In this document: positions 1 through 7,767 of the stretch, piece after piece
How the letters are laid out: the number at the start of each line of letters is the position of its first letter
How positions within the stretch are numbered: the stretch's first letter is position 1
Assembly (NCBI RefSeq): GCF_002156705.1
Contig: NZ_CP019893.1
Span: 2,604,001-2,668,000, forward strand
Source: Natrarchaeobaculum aegyptiacum
GTDB taxonomy: Archaea > Halobacteriota > Halobacteria > Halobacteriales > Natrialbaceae
Reading direction: 5' to 3'
DNA length: 64,000 nt
Position numbers and translations under genes: made by a program
The notes under the pieces: model-generated
Databases searched by the model: none
What the model was told of the DNA's origin: nothing
What the model saw: the letters and a program-made list of their open reading frames with translations, nothing else

Positions 1-447
1 CTCCGGAAGATGCAACGCTCGCTCGTCGCGGGAGAGCCCCCGACAAACCAGCTCCTCGACGGTGGGCTGCTGATCGCCGCCGGGGCGTTCCTGCTTACGC
101 CCGGTCTCGTCACGGACATCCTCGGGTTCCTGCTCGTCGTCCCGATCACCAGAGTTCCGATTCGGATGGGGCTCAAACGGTTCGTGATCGTCCCGTACCT
201 CGACCGGAAGGCCGACGGGCTCGTCAGTGGCACCGTCTGGACTGCTGGCTTCCCCGACGAGACGATGGCCGGACAGGGGACGGCCGACTCGAGTGGCACC
301 GGTGGCGGTGCTGGTGGCACCTACGACCTCGGCGCGGACGCCTACTCCGTCGACAGCGAGGGCCGCACCACCTACACCGTCGACCTCGGCGACGAGCGGA
401 CCACGGATCGGTCGGACGACGAGGACGACGACCCCTCCGCTCGGTAG
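1..447 (+). CDS. FxsA-family membrane protein, 3' part
   Basis: The reading frame is open from the first base of the window, so the true start lies upstream; 148 codons are visible. The stretch with GGLLIAAGAFLLTPG followed by LVTDILGFLLVVP is the hallmark of the FxsA family (small cytoplasmic-membrane proteins named after an E. coli protein that affects phage exclusion). These two hydrophobic segments are followed by a basic patch and a long acidic, Gly/Ser/Asp-rich tail typical of haloarchaeal soluble extensions. The physiological role in archaea is unknown. The gene ends about 75 bases before tRNA-Ile on the same strand. Confidence 0.8.
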   Translation, partial: LRKMQRSLVAGEPPTNQLLDGGLLIAAGAFLLTPGLVTDILGFLLVVPITRVPIRMGLKRFVIVPYLDRKADGLVSGTVWTAGFPDETMAGQGTADSSGTGGGAGGTYDLGADAYSVDSEGRTTYTVDLGDERTTDRSDDEDDDPSAR

Positions 448-475
448 CGATTCGCACCCCTCCTCAGGAAGGAAA

Positions 476-487
476 CGCTTAAACCTT
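476..487 (+). promoter_or_regulatory. TATA-like box of tRNA-Ile
   Basis: The sequence cgcttaaacc lies about 40 bases before the mature tRNA 5' end, where haloarchaeal tRNA promoters commonly sit. Assigned by position and base composition only. Confidence 0.4.
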
Positions 488-523
488 CCACCCGGCAACG
501 ATAGGATGCGAAGCACGAAACGC

Positions 524-597
524 GGGCCGATAGCTCAATCAGGTTGAGCGCCACTCTGATAAGGTGGAGGCTCTCGGTTCAAATCCGAGTCGGCCCA
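524..597 (+). tRNA. tRNA-Ile (anticodon GAT)
   Basis: A full cloverleaf can be drawn. The acceptor stem is gggccga pairing with tcggccc, followed by discriminator A. The anticodon stem is ccact/ggtgg with loop ctgataa, giving anticodon GAT. The T arm is ctcgg TTCAAAT ccgag with the usual TTCAA loop. There is no intron, and the 3' CCA is not encoded (the next bases are tgt), so it must be added after transcription. The 3' half of this gene is partly duplicated at 681-702, which suggests that it has served as an integration site. Confidence 0.95.
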
Positions 598-931
598 TGT
601 TCTTGTCGTGAGCAAATCGGCGAGCGGAAGGTATCGAATTCAACTCGGATTCGAATCAGGGAGGAGTGTGCTCCGACCGTGGTTCGAATCCGAGTTGGCC
701 CACTCAGTTTCTGAACGGTTCGTAGACACCCGGTACCGCTAGGTTTAGCGTTCAACAGTTCCGTTCACGGCGGTTGGGGAAATCGGTGCCCCCTCGATTT
801 CGCCGCTTAGTTGATTCAACTTTGAACGCGGGTCACCTCCGTCTCGGGATTCCGGTTAGCCCAAACGATAAATCGAGTGATAAAACTAGGGGTGGTATTC
901 GTTGAAACGGTGCCTCTTGACCTATTCGGGT
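598..931. other. non-coding stretch after tRNA-Ile, left edge of accessory island
   Basis: No convincing gene is visible. It holds the tRNA-Ile 3'-end copy (681-702) and a perfect palindrome gattcgaatc near 649. From here to about 11.4 kb, base composition drops towards AT and the content becomes transposons and toxin-antitoxin genes. Confidence 0.5.
681..702 (+). repeat. partial copy of tRNA-Ile 3' end (candidate att remnant)
   Basis: The 22 bases starting ggttcgaatcc and ending ttggccca match tRNA-Ile positions 576-597 at 20 of 22 bases. The 5' side of the T stem is not preserved, so this is a fragment and not a second tRNA. A copy of a tRNA 3' end a short distance downstream is the usual scar of site-specific integration by a tyrosine recombinase. 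Confidence 0.6.
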
Positions 932-1328
932 CTATTCCGTGGCGAGTGCTCGCTCGCAAAAGTCCGGGCTGGTCATCGATGCGTTGCTCGCCTGCTCTGT
1001 CGATTTTCTCTCTGGCGCTGATCTCTCAAAGTAGTCGTTGACAACTTCTGCACGCCTCATGGCTCATGGCAGCGCGCAAGAGCCCCACTGACTCGATCGA
1101 TTCGCCCTCCACGAGATCAAATCTGGTTCTCTCGATTGGTTTTGTCATCGCTCGACCGAACGGTCTCATTGCTCCGAGCTCGGTGCTCTCGAACCGCTCG
1201 CTTATCGGGTCGAGCACGCTCGAACCGTATCGGTAGACAAACTCAATGTGCCCGTGGGTGTCTACTTTAGCCGGTTTCGACTGCCAACTGATTTCTGCCT
1301 TGGAATCACCGACTCGCTGAAATTTCAC
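932..1328 (-). pseudogene. possible frameshifted hypothetical gene
   Basis: Two minus-strand frames abut. One (1026-1328) encodes about 100 residues beginning MKFQRVGDSKAEISW. The other (932-1060) encodes 43 residues beginning MRRAEVVNDYFERSAPE. The second takes over in another frame just where the first ends, which would fit one gene broken by a frameshift. I do not recognise either part, and both could be chance frames. It lies in the decayed left part of the island. Confidence 0.25.
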
Positions 1329-1418
1329 GGAATACTGAGTGGGGGGTCGTCGATTCGAACCCGTACTTTGAGTACGTTGCTTCGTAGGCTCGCTAGACGA
1401 TGCTTGATTTCGGCGTTT

Positions 1419-2167
1419 TCACTCACTCTGCCATCCGGCGGAGCCGAGCGTGCGCTTGATCGACGAGAAGCCAGTCTCACCCATCCAGCGGTGGGTGTAC
1501 CAGCGGCTACTCATTCGGGCGTTATGTGCTCGGTCGAGCGAGGAGTAGATCCGATGCGTGATTGACAGGCAAATGCCGTCTGCACGAAGATCGTCGCGGA
1601 ACGGCTTTCGGTCGTAGCCACGATCAGCAGCCAGTGACGGAAGGTCTGCGGCGTTATGCCGCGCGACCTGTGGCCCGATCTTCGTGTCGTGTTTCTTCGT
1701 CGTCGTACAGTGAACGTCGAAGATGTACAGTGTTTTCACGTCCGCGAGGGCAGTGACTGTGAGCGAGCGAATCCGGGGTGTGCCCGCTGTGCGTAGTGAC
1801 GAGACGGCTGATGACGATCGAAGCCAGTCGTTTCGATCGCCGCGTGGCCAGTGCGTTTCTCGGCTGATTCGCCGAGAAACGCACGGTAGGTCTCCATCGA
1901 GATGGTCTCGAACCAGTCGCGGAGCACGGTGAAATGAGGAAGGCACGTAAGCCCGATTTCGTCGAGAATGCCGGGCATCTCGCTGAGGAGATCGATCGTC
2001 TGGCGGTAGGACTTCGCCAGCTCGATTCGGAGTGCTTGCAGGGTGAGCATCACCCACTCGGCGAACCCGCCACCCCCTTCGGGGTCGGCGGGTTCGTCTG
2101 GGTTCTCGACAACGTCTTTAGCTTTCGTGACGCATTCTCGGGTGAAGAGGCGGATTTCGGATGTCAA
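1419..2167 (-). pseudogene. decayed IS5-family (ISH1-like) transposase
   Basis: Read on the minus strand, the N-terminal part (1736-2167) has the haloarchaeal IS5-type sequence around ALRIELAKSYRQTIDLL, LPHFTVLRDWF and MSMETYRAFLGESAEKRTGH. The downstream part lies in another frame (1419-about 1800) and continues with LADVKTLYIFDVHCTTTKKH, DTKIGPQVARHNA, LAADRGYD and the end motif FSSIKRTLGSA. The frame change at about 1790 and the loss of everything after GSA (the arginine-rich tail of intact copies) show that the gene cannot make active transposase. I find no clear terminal repeats, so the ends of the element appear to be lost. Confidence 0.75.
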
Positions 2168-2258
2168 ACCAGTCTGCCTCTTCGCTTTCTACGGAGATAA
2201 CACAGTCGTAGCGACGCTGTCTAGCGATCCTACAGAGCAGATTAAACAAATATGTTCA

Positions 2259-2507
2259 TCAATCAATAGTAAGTTCGGGATGGGCGTCACGAACCGAACG
2301 GATAGCCTCTTCCAATGACGTTGGAAGTTCATCATTTGCGGAGGCTTTAAATCCATGATGAGTGGCGACTAGGGAAAACATTACATCGTCACCTTTCTCC
2401 TCAATGCGAACGCGGTGGTGAGGGCCAAACTCAATCTCTACAAATGAGTCTTCGGTGTCCGTAATGCTAAGATCAACGTTCCGGATGCCGTTGGCATCTG
2501 ATGTCAT
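2259..2507 (-). CDS. small hypothetical protein
   Basis: Starting at the ATG at 2507 gives 82 residues, MTSDANGIRNVDLSI to HPELTID, acidic with a regular beta-rich then helical pattern (VEIEFGPHHRVRIEE, then TSLEEAIRSVRDAHPEL). The frame is open 22 codons further upstream, but that extension is rich in Arg/Gly/Cys and unlike the rest. No family recognised. It sits alone between the IS5 remnant and the toxin-antitoxin-like pair. Confidence 0.5.
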   Translation of the reverse strand: MTSDANGIRNVDLSITDTEDSFVEIEFGPHHRVRIEEKGDDVMFSLVATHHGFKASANDELPTSLEEAIRSVRDAHPELTID

Positions 2508-2691
2508 GTTAGAACACGGCACACCTGGTCTTATTAGCGTTTCTCTGTTACCCGCGGCCCCTCGCCTTGACATGAGAAGTGACTATGTACCGTTCCAAAC
2601 GTAGGGTGATGCGTCGAACTGATGTGCACTACGGGAGTTCGCTCCTTCAAATTAGGCTCGAAACACCACAAAGAGCCAATACATAGTGAAT

Positions 2692-3528
2692 TCACTCGTT
2701 GAACGCATCACGTTTTCCCGTGTCAACAAATCCTGCGTCTGTCTGCTCGACGTACCCGTATGCTTCGAGCTGCTGTAGCTGCTCTGTAACATAGTCCCGA
2801 TGGAGATCGCGCTCTTCAGCAATCGCGTCGACCGACAGGGGATTGTCCTCACTCAAGACGAGTCTGATCTCCAACGTCTTCATATACTGCGCGTAGTATT
2901 CGTCGATAGCGCTTTCCAGGGGAGTCTGAACCTCGTATTGCTCGTACAACTCATCGAGCGACTCGCGGATATGCGTCGTGAACTGTTTCCCCTCCAGTAA
3001 CTCAATCTGTGCCGCGATCTCGTGCTCGATCGCCCCGAAGTCCAAGCTCGTCTGTACCAGCGTGTTCATGTCGTCAATATCGTCAGGACGCTTGGCGACC
3101 GTCTTGAACAGGAAAATATCTTCCAGCGCGGTTAACCGGACAGATAGCGCACCGGACGTGAGGTACTCCTCGCCTCGCTGTTGCATCCCGTTGCTGAAGA
3201 TGAGTTTGTTGGCAACCTGTCGGTTGAACACGTCGATCCGACATCCATCGTCGTTCTCGACACACAGTCTGGCTCCCAGCTGTTGGTACGTCTCGTCGAG
3301 TTCGGACACTTCCTCGTACCCCTGGTCGCCCAACGCAGCGAACAGTCGGTCGAACTCGGCTTCGGTCGTGACCACCAGGTCGATATCCTTGGTTGTGTCC
3401 TTTAGCCCTCGAAACGCCATTGCTCCGCCTCCGATGAGAAAGGGCGCGACCTCGGCGTGTAACCTATCGCCGAGCTCCTGCAGCTCGCCCTCGATATATT
3501 CAGAGTCGAACTGTGGACGTGGCGTCAT
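2692..3528 (-). CDS. nucleotidyltransferase-fold protein (AbiEii-like toxin) with C-terminal winged helix
   Basis: 278 residues. The N-terminal domain carries the nucleotidyltransferase signature: LIGGGAMAF (Gly 33-35) followed by KDIDLVV, placing the metal-binding Asp at 48 and 50, and a third candidate Asp at 99 in CRIDVF. The middle is helical. The last about 60 residues (PLSVDAIAEERDLHRDYVTEQ onwards) look like a winged helix. Its start overlaps the stop of the upstream HTH gene by four bases (ATGA), the arrangement of two-gene toxin-antitoxin and abortive-infection AbiE modules. AbiEii-type toxins transfer nucleotides to RNA or protein targets; that activity here is inferred from the fold. 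The alternative is a DUF6036-type nucleotidyltransferase with a housekeeping role. Confidence 0.7.
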   Translation of the reverse strand: MTPRPQFDSEYIEGELQELGDRLHAEVAPFLIGGGAMAFRGLKDTTKDIDLVVTTEAEFDRLFAALGDQGYEEVSELDETYQQLGARLCVENDDGCRIDVFNRQVANKLIFSNGMQQRGEEYLTSGALSVRLTALEDIFLFKTVAKRPDDIDDMNTLVQTSLDFGAIEHEIAAQIELLEGKQFTTHIRESLDELYEQYEVQTPLESAIDEYYAQYMKTLEIRLVLSEDNPLSVDAIAEERDLHRDYVTEQLQQLEAYGYVEQTDAGFVDTGKRDAFNE

Positions 3529-4475
3529 ACGGATATATCGTAATCAGCGGCCGTCGATTTGAACGTGTCCCATTCCGGGAGCTTCTCTCCTGACACCGCA
3601 CCATTGGATTCGAGGTACGCACAGAGCTCTTGGATAATGTTGCTGAGATCTATCTCGGCTTCTCGATCATACTGGCCGGCTGACCGCGCAAGTACGTTTG
3701 CGTCGATCTCACAGGAAGCAATCAGTAGCAGACAGTACGATCGGTACCGAGCGCCGTCGTCGATGAGCAGCAGTTGGCACACGAGGTCTTCAGGAGCAAG
3801 TTCTGTCCGGTCTTCGGAGCGGAAATAGTACCGCCCCTCTCGCGTCAATAGAGAGATACCGTACTGATCGAGCGCGTCCGGGCCAGTCTGGTGGAACAGT
3901 GGCGCAGTCACCTCAGTCCGGCAGCTGAACAGATACTCATCTACATCGGTCCAGATAAGCCGGACGCCAGCAGCGTGGTCACTCGCTTCCTGCCGATGCA
4001 GATGACGCACGAGCGACCGCGCGAAAGCGGCTAATTCTTCGAATTGCTTCGTCAAGGCAAATTGACTGTCGCGTTTCGTGACGATACCGACGTTCCGTAA
4101 CTGTTTGAGCCGGCGGTAGACTGTCGCTCGACTCACTGTAGACCTTTCCGTGAGTTCCGCTGCAGTTCGCGTAGCATCCAAATAGTACAGGAGCTGGATC
4201 GAGGGACCAGCGAGGAGTTCGGGAAAATCGACATGTGGGAACTCGCGTGTGAGATCAGCGAACCGCTCGGTCGGCTCAGCGTTCGACAGTGATATCCTGT
4301 ACCGGCCGTTTCGTTGCTCTCTGATGATCAGCTCGCGCTCTGCGAGTTTCGATACAACGCGAGATGTATGGCCCGGATCCCAGCTGAGTTCGTCAGCTAA
4401 CTCCCGCTGTATCAAGCCCTCCTCTGTGTGTGTGCTTAGATGTGAGAGGGCAGTGAGTTCCGATTCTGAGAGCAA
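3525..4475 (-). CDS. winged-helix regulator / AbiEi-like antitoxin
   Basis: 316 residues with two winged-helix units: a MarR-like one at the N-terminus (residues about 5-60, QRELADELSWDPGHTSRVVSK) and a second at about 95-150 (AAELTERSTVSRATVYRRLKQ). An acidic C-terminal domain of unknown fold follows. A TGA lies in frame just upstream, so TTG at 4475 is the first possible start; a TATA-like box lies 22-33 bases before it. It is the first gene of a two-gene unit with the nucleotidyltransferase, overlapping it by 4 bp. By analogy with AbiE, it should bind its own promoter and neutralise the partner; this is inference. Confidence 0.7.
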   Translation of the reverse strand: MLSESELTALSHLSTHTEEGLIQRELADELSWDPGHTSRVVSKLAERELIIREQRNGRYRISLSNAEPTERFADLTREFPHVDFPELLAGPSIQLLYYLDATRTAAELTERSTVSRATVYRRLKQLRNVGIVTKRDSQFALTKQFEELAAFARSLVRHLHRQEASDHAAGVRLIWTDVDEYLFSCRTEVTAPLFHQTGPDALDQYGISLLTREGRYYFRSEDRTELAPEDLVCQLLLIDDGARYRSYCLLLIASCEIDANVLARSAGQYDREAEIDLSNIIQELCAYLESNGAVSGEKLPEWDTFKSTAADYDISV

Positions 4476-4496
4476 TCTGTCTCAGAATAGGCAATG

Positions 4497-4508
4497 TATT
4501 TATAAATA
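4497..4508 (-). promoter_or_regulatory. TATA box of the HTH/nucleotidyltransferase unit
   Basis: Read on the minus strand, tatttataaata is a strong TATA box located 22-33 bases before the TTG at 4475, the distance expected for a leaderless haloarchaeal transcript. Confidence 0.55.
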
Positions 4509-4584
4509 TCTTGCCTTTTTTGAGACACTGCATCCGGCTGGTGGACCTCCAAATGCGCGTCTAGTATCCATCAAAATTTATGCA

Positions 4585-4600
4585 TTGAGTAATAACGCTT
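4585..4600. promoter_or_regulatory. shared 16-bp motif, copy 1
   Basis: ttgagtaataacgctt matches 11026-11041 at 15 of 16 bases. Both copies stand upstream of HTH genes of toxin-antitoxin-like pairs. It could be an operator or a common promoter element. It lies between the HTH gene and the DUF429 gene, about 110 bases before the HTH start and 64 before the DUF429 start. Confidence 0.35.
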
Positions 4601-4663
4601 AGCATCACCTGATCCCGGCTATTGACTCAAAGCTTCAATAGCTGGCACTACAAGGAGAGACAC

Positions 4664-5404
4664 ATGTACATCGGCGTCGATGGGTGCTCGGCGGGATGGG
4701 TCGCTGTCCAGTTCGACGAGGATGGCTACGAAGGCACCGATCTATACGAAGATATCCAAGAACTGTGGACGGTTCACGGCCATGCGGCAGAACAAATATT
4801 AATCGACGTACCAATCGGTCTCCGAGAAAACTCAAACGCGAAGCGCCCGTGTGACGATGCCGCCCGCAAGAAACTCAGTCCCAACCGCCACTCCAGCGTG
4901 TTTCCCGTTCCCGTACGGGCTGCCGTTCACGAAGGGAGCTACGAGGATGCAAAGAAGACGCAGGAGAAGCGCACTGATGGTAGTCTCGGCGTTCAGTCGT
5001 GGGGTATAGCCGATAAGATCGCCGAACTTGATTCATTCCTCTGCGAGACAGAGCCAGATGCTGTTGGAACGATCCGTGAGGCCCATCCCGAAGTCTGCTT
5101 CTGGGCGCTGAACGATGAATCCGCCACGGAGTACTCAAAGACTGGAAAACCGGCAGCAGCCTTCTGGGAACGGATCGGGATACTCGAAGCCATCGATGAA
5201 GCGATTATCGATGACGTCCGTGACGCATCATTGAATCTCGATGCTAAGGTTGGAAATGATGACGTCATCGATGCGTTTGCATTAGCGCTTATTGCCAGCC
5301 CAAAGACCGGACCACCACGAACGCTTCCTGACGAGTGGCCAGATAACGATACAGGTGATCCAACTGATAAACTCCCGATGGAGATGGTCTACGCCTATCC
5401 GTAG
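4664..5404 (+). CDS. DUF429 domain protein (predicted RNase H-fold nuclease)
   Basis: The ATG at 4664 follows a good Shine-Dalgarno (aaggagag) and begins MYIGVDGCSAGWVAV, the conserved N-terminus of DUF429. An upstream TTG (4622) would add 14 unlike residues. 246 residues. Conserved acids include Asp6 in GVDG, Asp48 in LIDVPIGL, and the C-terminal DDVIDAFALAL, the pattern of an RNase H-like active site. DUF429 proteins are predicted nucleases of unknown substrate, often in defence or mobile contexts. The gene converges on the broken gene at 5406; the two stop codons are almost touching. Confidence 0.85.
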   Translation: MYIGVDGCSAGWVAVQFDEDGYEGTDLYEDIQELWTVHGHAAEQILIDVPIGLRENSNAKRPCDDAARKKLSPNRHSSVFPVPVRAAVHEGSYEDAKKTQEKRTDGSLGVQSWGIADKIAELDSFLCETEPDAVGTIREAHPEVCFWALNDESATEYSKTGKPAAAFWERIGILEAIDEAIIDDVRDASLNLDAKVGNDDVIDAFALALIASPKTGPPRTLPDEWPDNDTGDPTDKLPMEMVYAYP

Positions 5405-5405
5405 C

Positions 5406-5599
5406 CTACCCGGACTCCCACTCATCCTCCTCGACGAATTCTGGCAACGTGTCTTGAAGTGGGCCACTCGCTTGAGAAACGAACTCGTCGAGTGGTTCAC
5501 CAGTTCCACCGCCTGGCATCGGACCGTAATGATCCCACGTGGTAGCGAATCGAACAACAACCTGCACGTCTTCACCGTGCCCGGATTCGGTATTGAACC
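5406..5599 (-). pseudogene. 3' half of a gene split by the ISH8-type element
   Basis: On the minus strand this piece reads FNTESGHGEDVQVVVRF, continues through GPMPGGGTGEPLDEF and ends DTLPEFVEEDEWESG-stop. It is in frame with the piece at 7229-7359 when the element and one copy of the 10-bp duplication are removed. The rejoined protein is 95 residues from the ATG at 7332, acidic, family not recognised. Confidence 0.75.
5590..5599 (+). repeat. target-site duplication, left copy
   Basis: gtattgaacc directly abuts the left end of the element and is repeated exactly at 7229-7238. A 10-bp duplication fits ISH8-group IS4 elements. Confidence 0.9.
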
Positions 5600-7228
5600 C
5601 ATCCGTTCTAGTTTAACAGGTCGGGGTATCCAGAGACGCCAAGCTAGAATCGTCAGTAACTAGGAATGTGAGAATCCGGTGGGAAGTGTGTACAAACCAC
5701 CGGATTCAGTAGTTGTGAACCGAATTCAAAGAGCGTTTCCATCCGATGAGTTGCGCGAGCGTGCTCGCGCAACGAATCTTATCCAGCGAGAGCGGAAACT
5801 CGACGTCGTCGCGTTGTTTTACACGCTCTCCCTCGGCTTTGCCGCTGGTTCTGATCGATCCATTCAGGCGTTTCTCGAACGCTACGTCGAGATGGCTGAC
5901 TGCGACGAACTCTCGTATGCGACGTTTCACGGCTGGTTCAAACCAGGGTTCGTCGCACTCCTTCGAGAGATTCTCGATGAGGCCATCGAGAATCTCGACA
6001 CCGGCCAAACCGAGCTGAGCGGACGTCTCGAACGATTTCGAGACGTCCTCATCGTCGACGCGACGATCATCTCGCTCTACCAAGACGCCAAAGATGTCTA
6101 CGCACTCGATGATGACCGAGCCGGGGCGAAACTCCATCTCACCGAATCGCTCTCAACGGGACTTCCAACGCGATTTCGGACGACCGACGCGAGCACCCAT
6201 GAACGGAGCCAGCTACCCACCGGCGAGTGGGTAGCTGGCGCCCTCATTCTGTTCGATCTCGGCTACTACGATTTCTGGCTGTTCGACCGCATTGACGCCA
6301 ATGATGGCTGGTTCGTCTCTCGCGTCAAAGAAAACGCAGACTTCGAAATCGTCGAAGAACTCCGGACGTGGCGAGGGAACAGCATTCCGCTAGAAGGCCA
6401 GTCGCTGCAGGCCGTCCTCGACGACCTGAAGCGACAGGAAATTGACGTACAGATCACGCTCTCGTTCGACCGCAAACGAGGGTCGGGCGCCAGCGCGACC
6501 CGAACCTTCCGATTAGTCGGCGTTCGCAACGATGACAGCGGCGAGTATCATCTGTACCTGACGAATCTGGAGAGAGACGACTACCGCGCGCCCGATATCG
6601 CACAGCTCTATCGGGCGCGCTGGGAGATCGAACTGCTGTTCAAAGAACTCAAATCACGGTTCGGTCTGGACGAGATCAACACGACCGACGCCTACATCAT
6701 CGAGGCGCTGATCATCATGGCAGCACTCTCGCTGCTGATGAGCCGGGTTATCGTCGACGAACTCCAGAAACTGGACGCAAAGCAGCGAGACTGCGCCGAC
6801 GACGCCGCGGCGTCGTCGACGCGGCTTCCTCGACGACGATGTTCACACGCTGTCGAACGCCACGCTCATCTGATCCAGTTGTACCTGATGTTGGATCTGG
6901 GGTACGAGCTACCGGATCTCGATTCGTTGTTGCTGTGGTCGTCACGAGATCCAAATCCACACCGTCCGAGGTTACGTGAACAGGTGGAGTCAGGCGAGTT
7001 CTGGTAACGAACTCGCCTGACGAGACGGGCTGGATCGCCCAGGCTGGTCAGCGACGGCTCTGGAACGGCGGCGCACTCACGACTGCGAGTGCGCCGCCTT
7101 CGACGGGAGACATGACCAAGAACCGGCTGGTTTGCTTGAGCAGCAGCTATCTCGGTATGATTGCGGTGAGACTCGACGCATTTTCGGCGTGATCACCGTC
7201 TCAGTTAGTCGCTAAGCTAGAACGGATG
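5600..7228 (+). mobile_element. ISH8-type IS4-family insertion sequence, 1629 bp
   Basis: The left end starts catccgttctagttta and the right end, read inward, is catccgttctagctta: a 16-bp terminal inverted repeat with one mismatch. Exact 10-bp direct repeats flank it (5590-5599 and 7229-7238). It carries one transposase gene (5679-7007) and about 220 bp of non-coding DNA at the right end. Removing it restores an open frame on the minus strand, which confirms the boundaries. The perfect duplication suggests a fairly recent insertion. Confidence 0.92.
5679..7007 (+). CDS. IS4-family (ISH8-type) transposase
   Basis: 442 residues with a GTG start. The DDE triad can be placed: Asp127 in VLIVDATII, Asp193 in ALILFDLGYYDF, and Glu318 within the IS4 YREK signature (Tyr311, Arg314, Glu318, Lys325 in YRARWEIELLFKELK). 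No frameshift is seen, so it may be active. The Arg-rich segment near residue 395 (ASSTRLPRRRCSHAVE) is poorly conserved in such proteins but keeps the frame. Confidence 0.92.
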   Translation: MGSVYKPPDSVVVNRIQRAFPSDELRERARATNLIQRERKLDVVALFYTLSLGFAAGSDRSIQAFLERYVEMADCDELSYATFHGWFKPGFVALLREILDEAIENLDTGQTELSGRLERFRDVLIVDATIISLYQDAKDVYALDDDRAGAKLHLTESLSTGLPTRFRTTDASTHERSQLPTGEWVAGALILFDLGYYDFWLFDRIDANDGWFVSRVKENADFEIVEELRTWRGNSIPLEGQSLQAVLDDLKRQEIDVQITLSFDRKRGSGASATRTFRLVGVRNDDSGEYHLYLTNLERDDYRAPDIAQLYRARWEIELLFKELKSRFGLDEINTTDAYIIEALIIMAALSLLMSRVIVDELQKLDAKQRDCADDAAASSTRLPRRRCSHAVERHAHLIQLYLMLDLGYELPDLDSLLLWSSRDPNPHRPRLREQVESGEFW

Positions 7229-7238
7229 GTATTGAACC
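7229..7238 (+). repeat. target-site duplication, right copy
   Basis: gtattgaacc is identical to 5590-5599 and directly abuts the right terminal repeat of the ISH8-type element. Confidence 0.9.
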
Positions 7239-7359
7239 GGTTGTAAATCCGGTGAAGCCCGAGAACGACGATACGTCCGTGCTCATCGTGTTCGTAGAAT
7301 CGATTCGCCTCTATGAGCATACCCGCAACCATTCGGGCAACGCTCAAAACTGCACGGGT
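7229..7359 (-). pseudogene. 5' half of the gene split by the ISH8-type element
   Basis: Minus-strand frame beginning at ATG 7332 (MVAGMLIEANRFYEH) and running into the right copy of the target duplication, where it continues at 5599. An in-frame TAG stands at 7360-7362, so the reading could begin up to nine codons earlier (RAVLSVAR), and more N-terminal sequence may have been lost by an older rearrangement. Confidence 0.7.
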
Positions 7360-7362
7360 CTA

Positions 7363-7549
7363 GTGTCCTTACTGGATCCGCAGTAGAGTCAATAGAGATC
7401 GGCTCTGTGGCCACGCGATGAAATCTACCTGATTTGATTCTGCCCGCTGTTCAACCTCGTCTAAGCCCACTCAACAGACCAGAAACAATTGGCTCCGGCC
7501 TTGTTGAAACCCTCAATTGGTGATGGGTTTCAGCGGACTTGCTGACTCG
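7363..7549. other. gap between the interrupted gene and the IS110-family element
   Basis: No gene seen. It contains an 8-bp stem (tgaaaccc at 7505-7512 pairing with gggtttca at 7525-7532) and one arm of a 16-bp inverted match to 9999-10014. It looks like the debris of another mobile element. Confidence 0.4.
7500..7515 (+). repeat. 16-bp inverted match, left arm
   Basis: cttgttgaaaccctca is the exact reverse complement of 9999-10014. The two arms face inward around the IS110 element and the vapBC pair. The right arm sits where the PIN pseudogene loses its normal C-terminus. Confidence 0.5.
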
Positions 7550-7683
7550 ATGGAAATTCTGCTATATCCCATGAGAGCGTGAAACAAGTATGGGACGCAA
7601 GAGACCGAGCTGTATTCCGTGCCCGAGAGCACGTGCTGCTGACTGGTCCGAGTGCGTAGGAAGCCGAGTCCTGGGCATTACAG

Positions 7684-7712
7684 CCCGACTGCCGCCAGGA
7701 GCGGCAGTCGGG
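7684..7712 (+). other. 12-bp perfect hairpin upstream of the IS110 transposase (bridge-RNA candidate)
   Basis: cccgactgccgc (7684-7695) pairs perfectly with gcggcagtcggg (7701-7712) around a 5-base loop. It sits in the long leader 56 bases before the transposase start. IS110-group elements encode a structured bridge RNA in this position; alternatively the hairpin may only control transposase expression. Confidence 0.5.
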
Positions 7713-7767
7713 AAAGCCCGCATAGGTGAATCTCTGTTTCACGCACCGGCGTTCCAAGGTGAGCCCA

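Noticed and set aside
1347-1420. T-loop-like gattcgaaccc, possible tRNA on the minus strand
   Set aside because: T stem does not pair (G52-G62) and no acceptor or anticodon arm fits.
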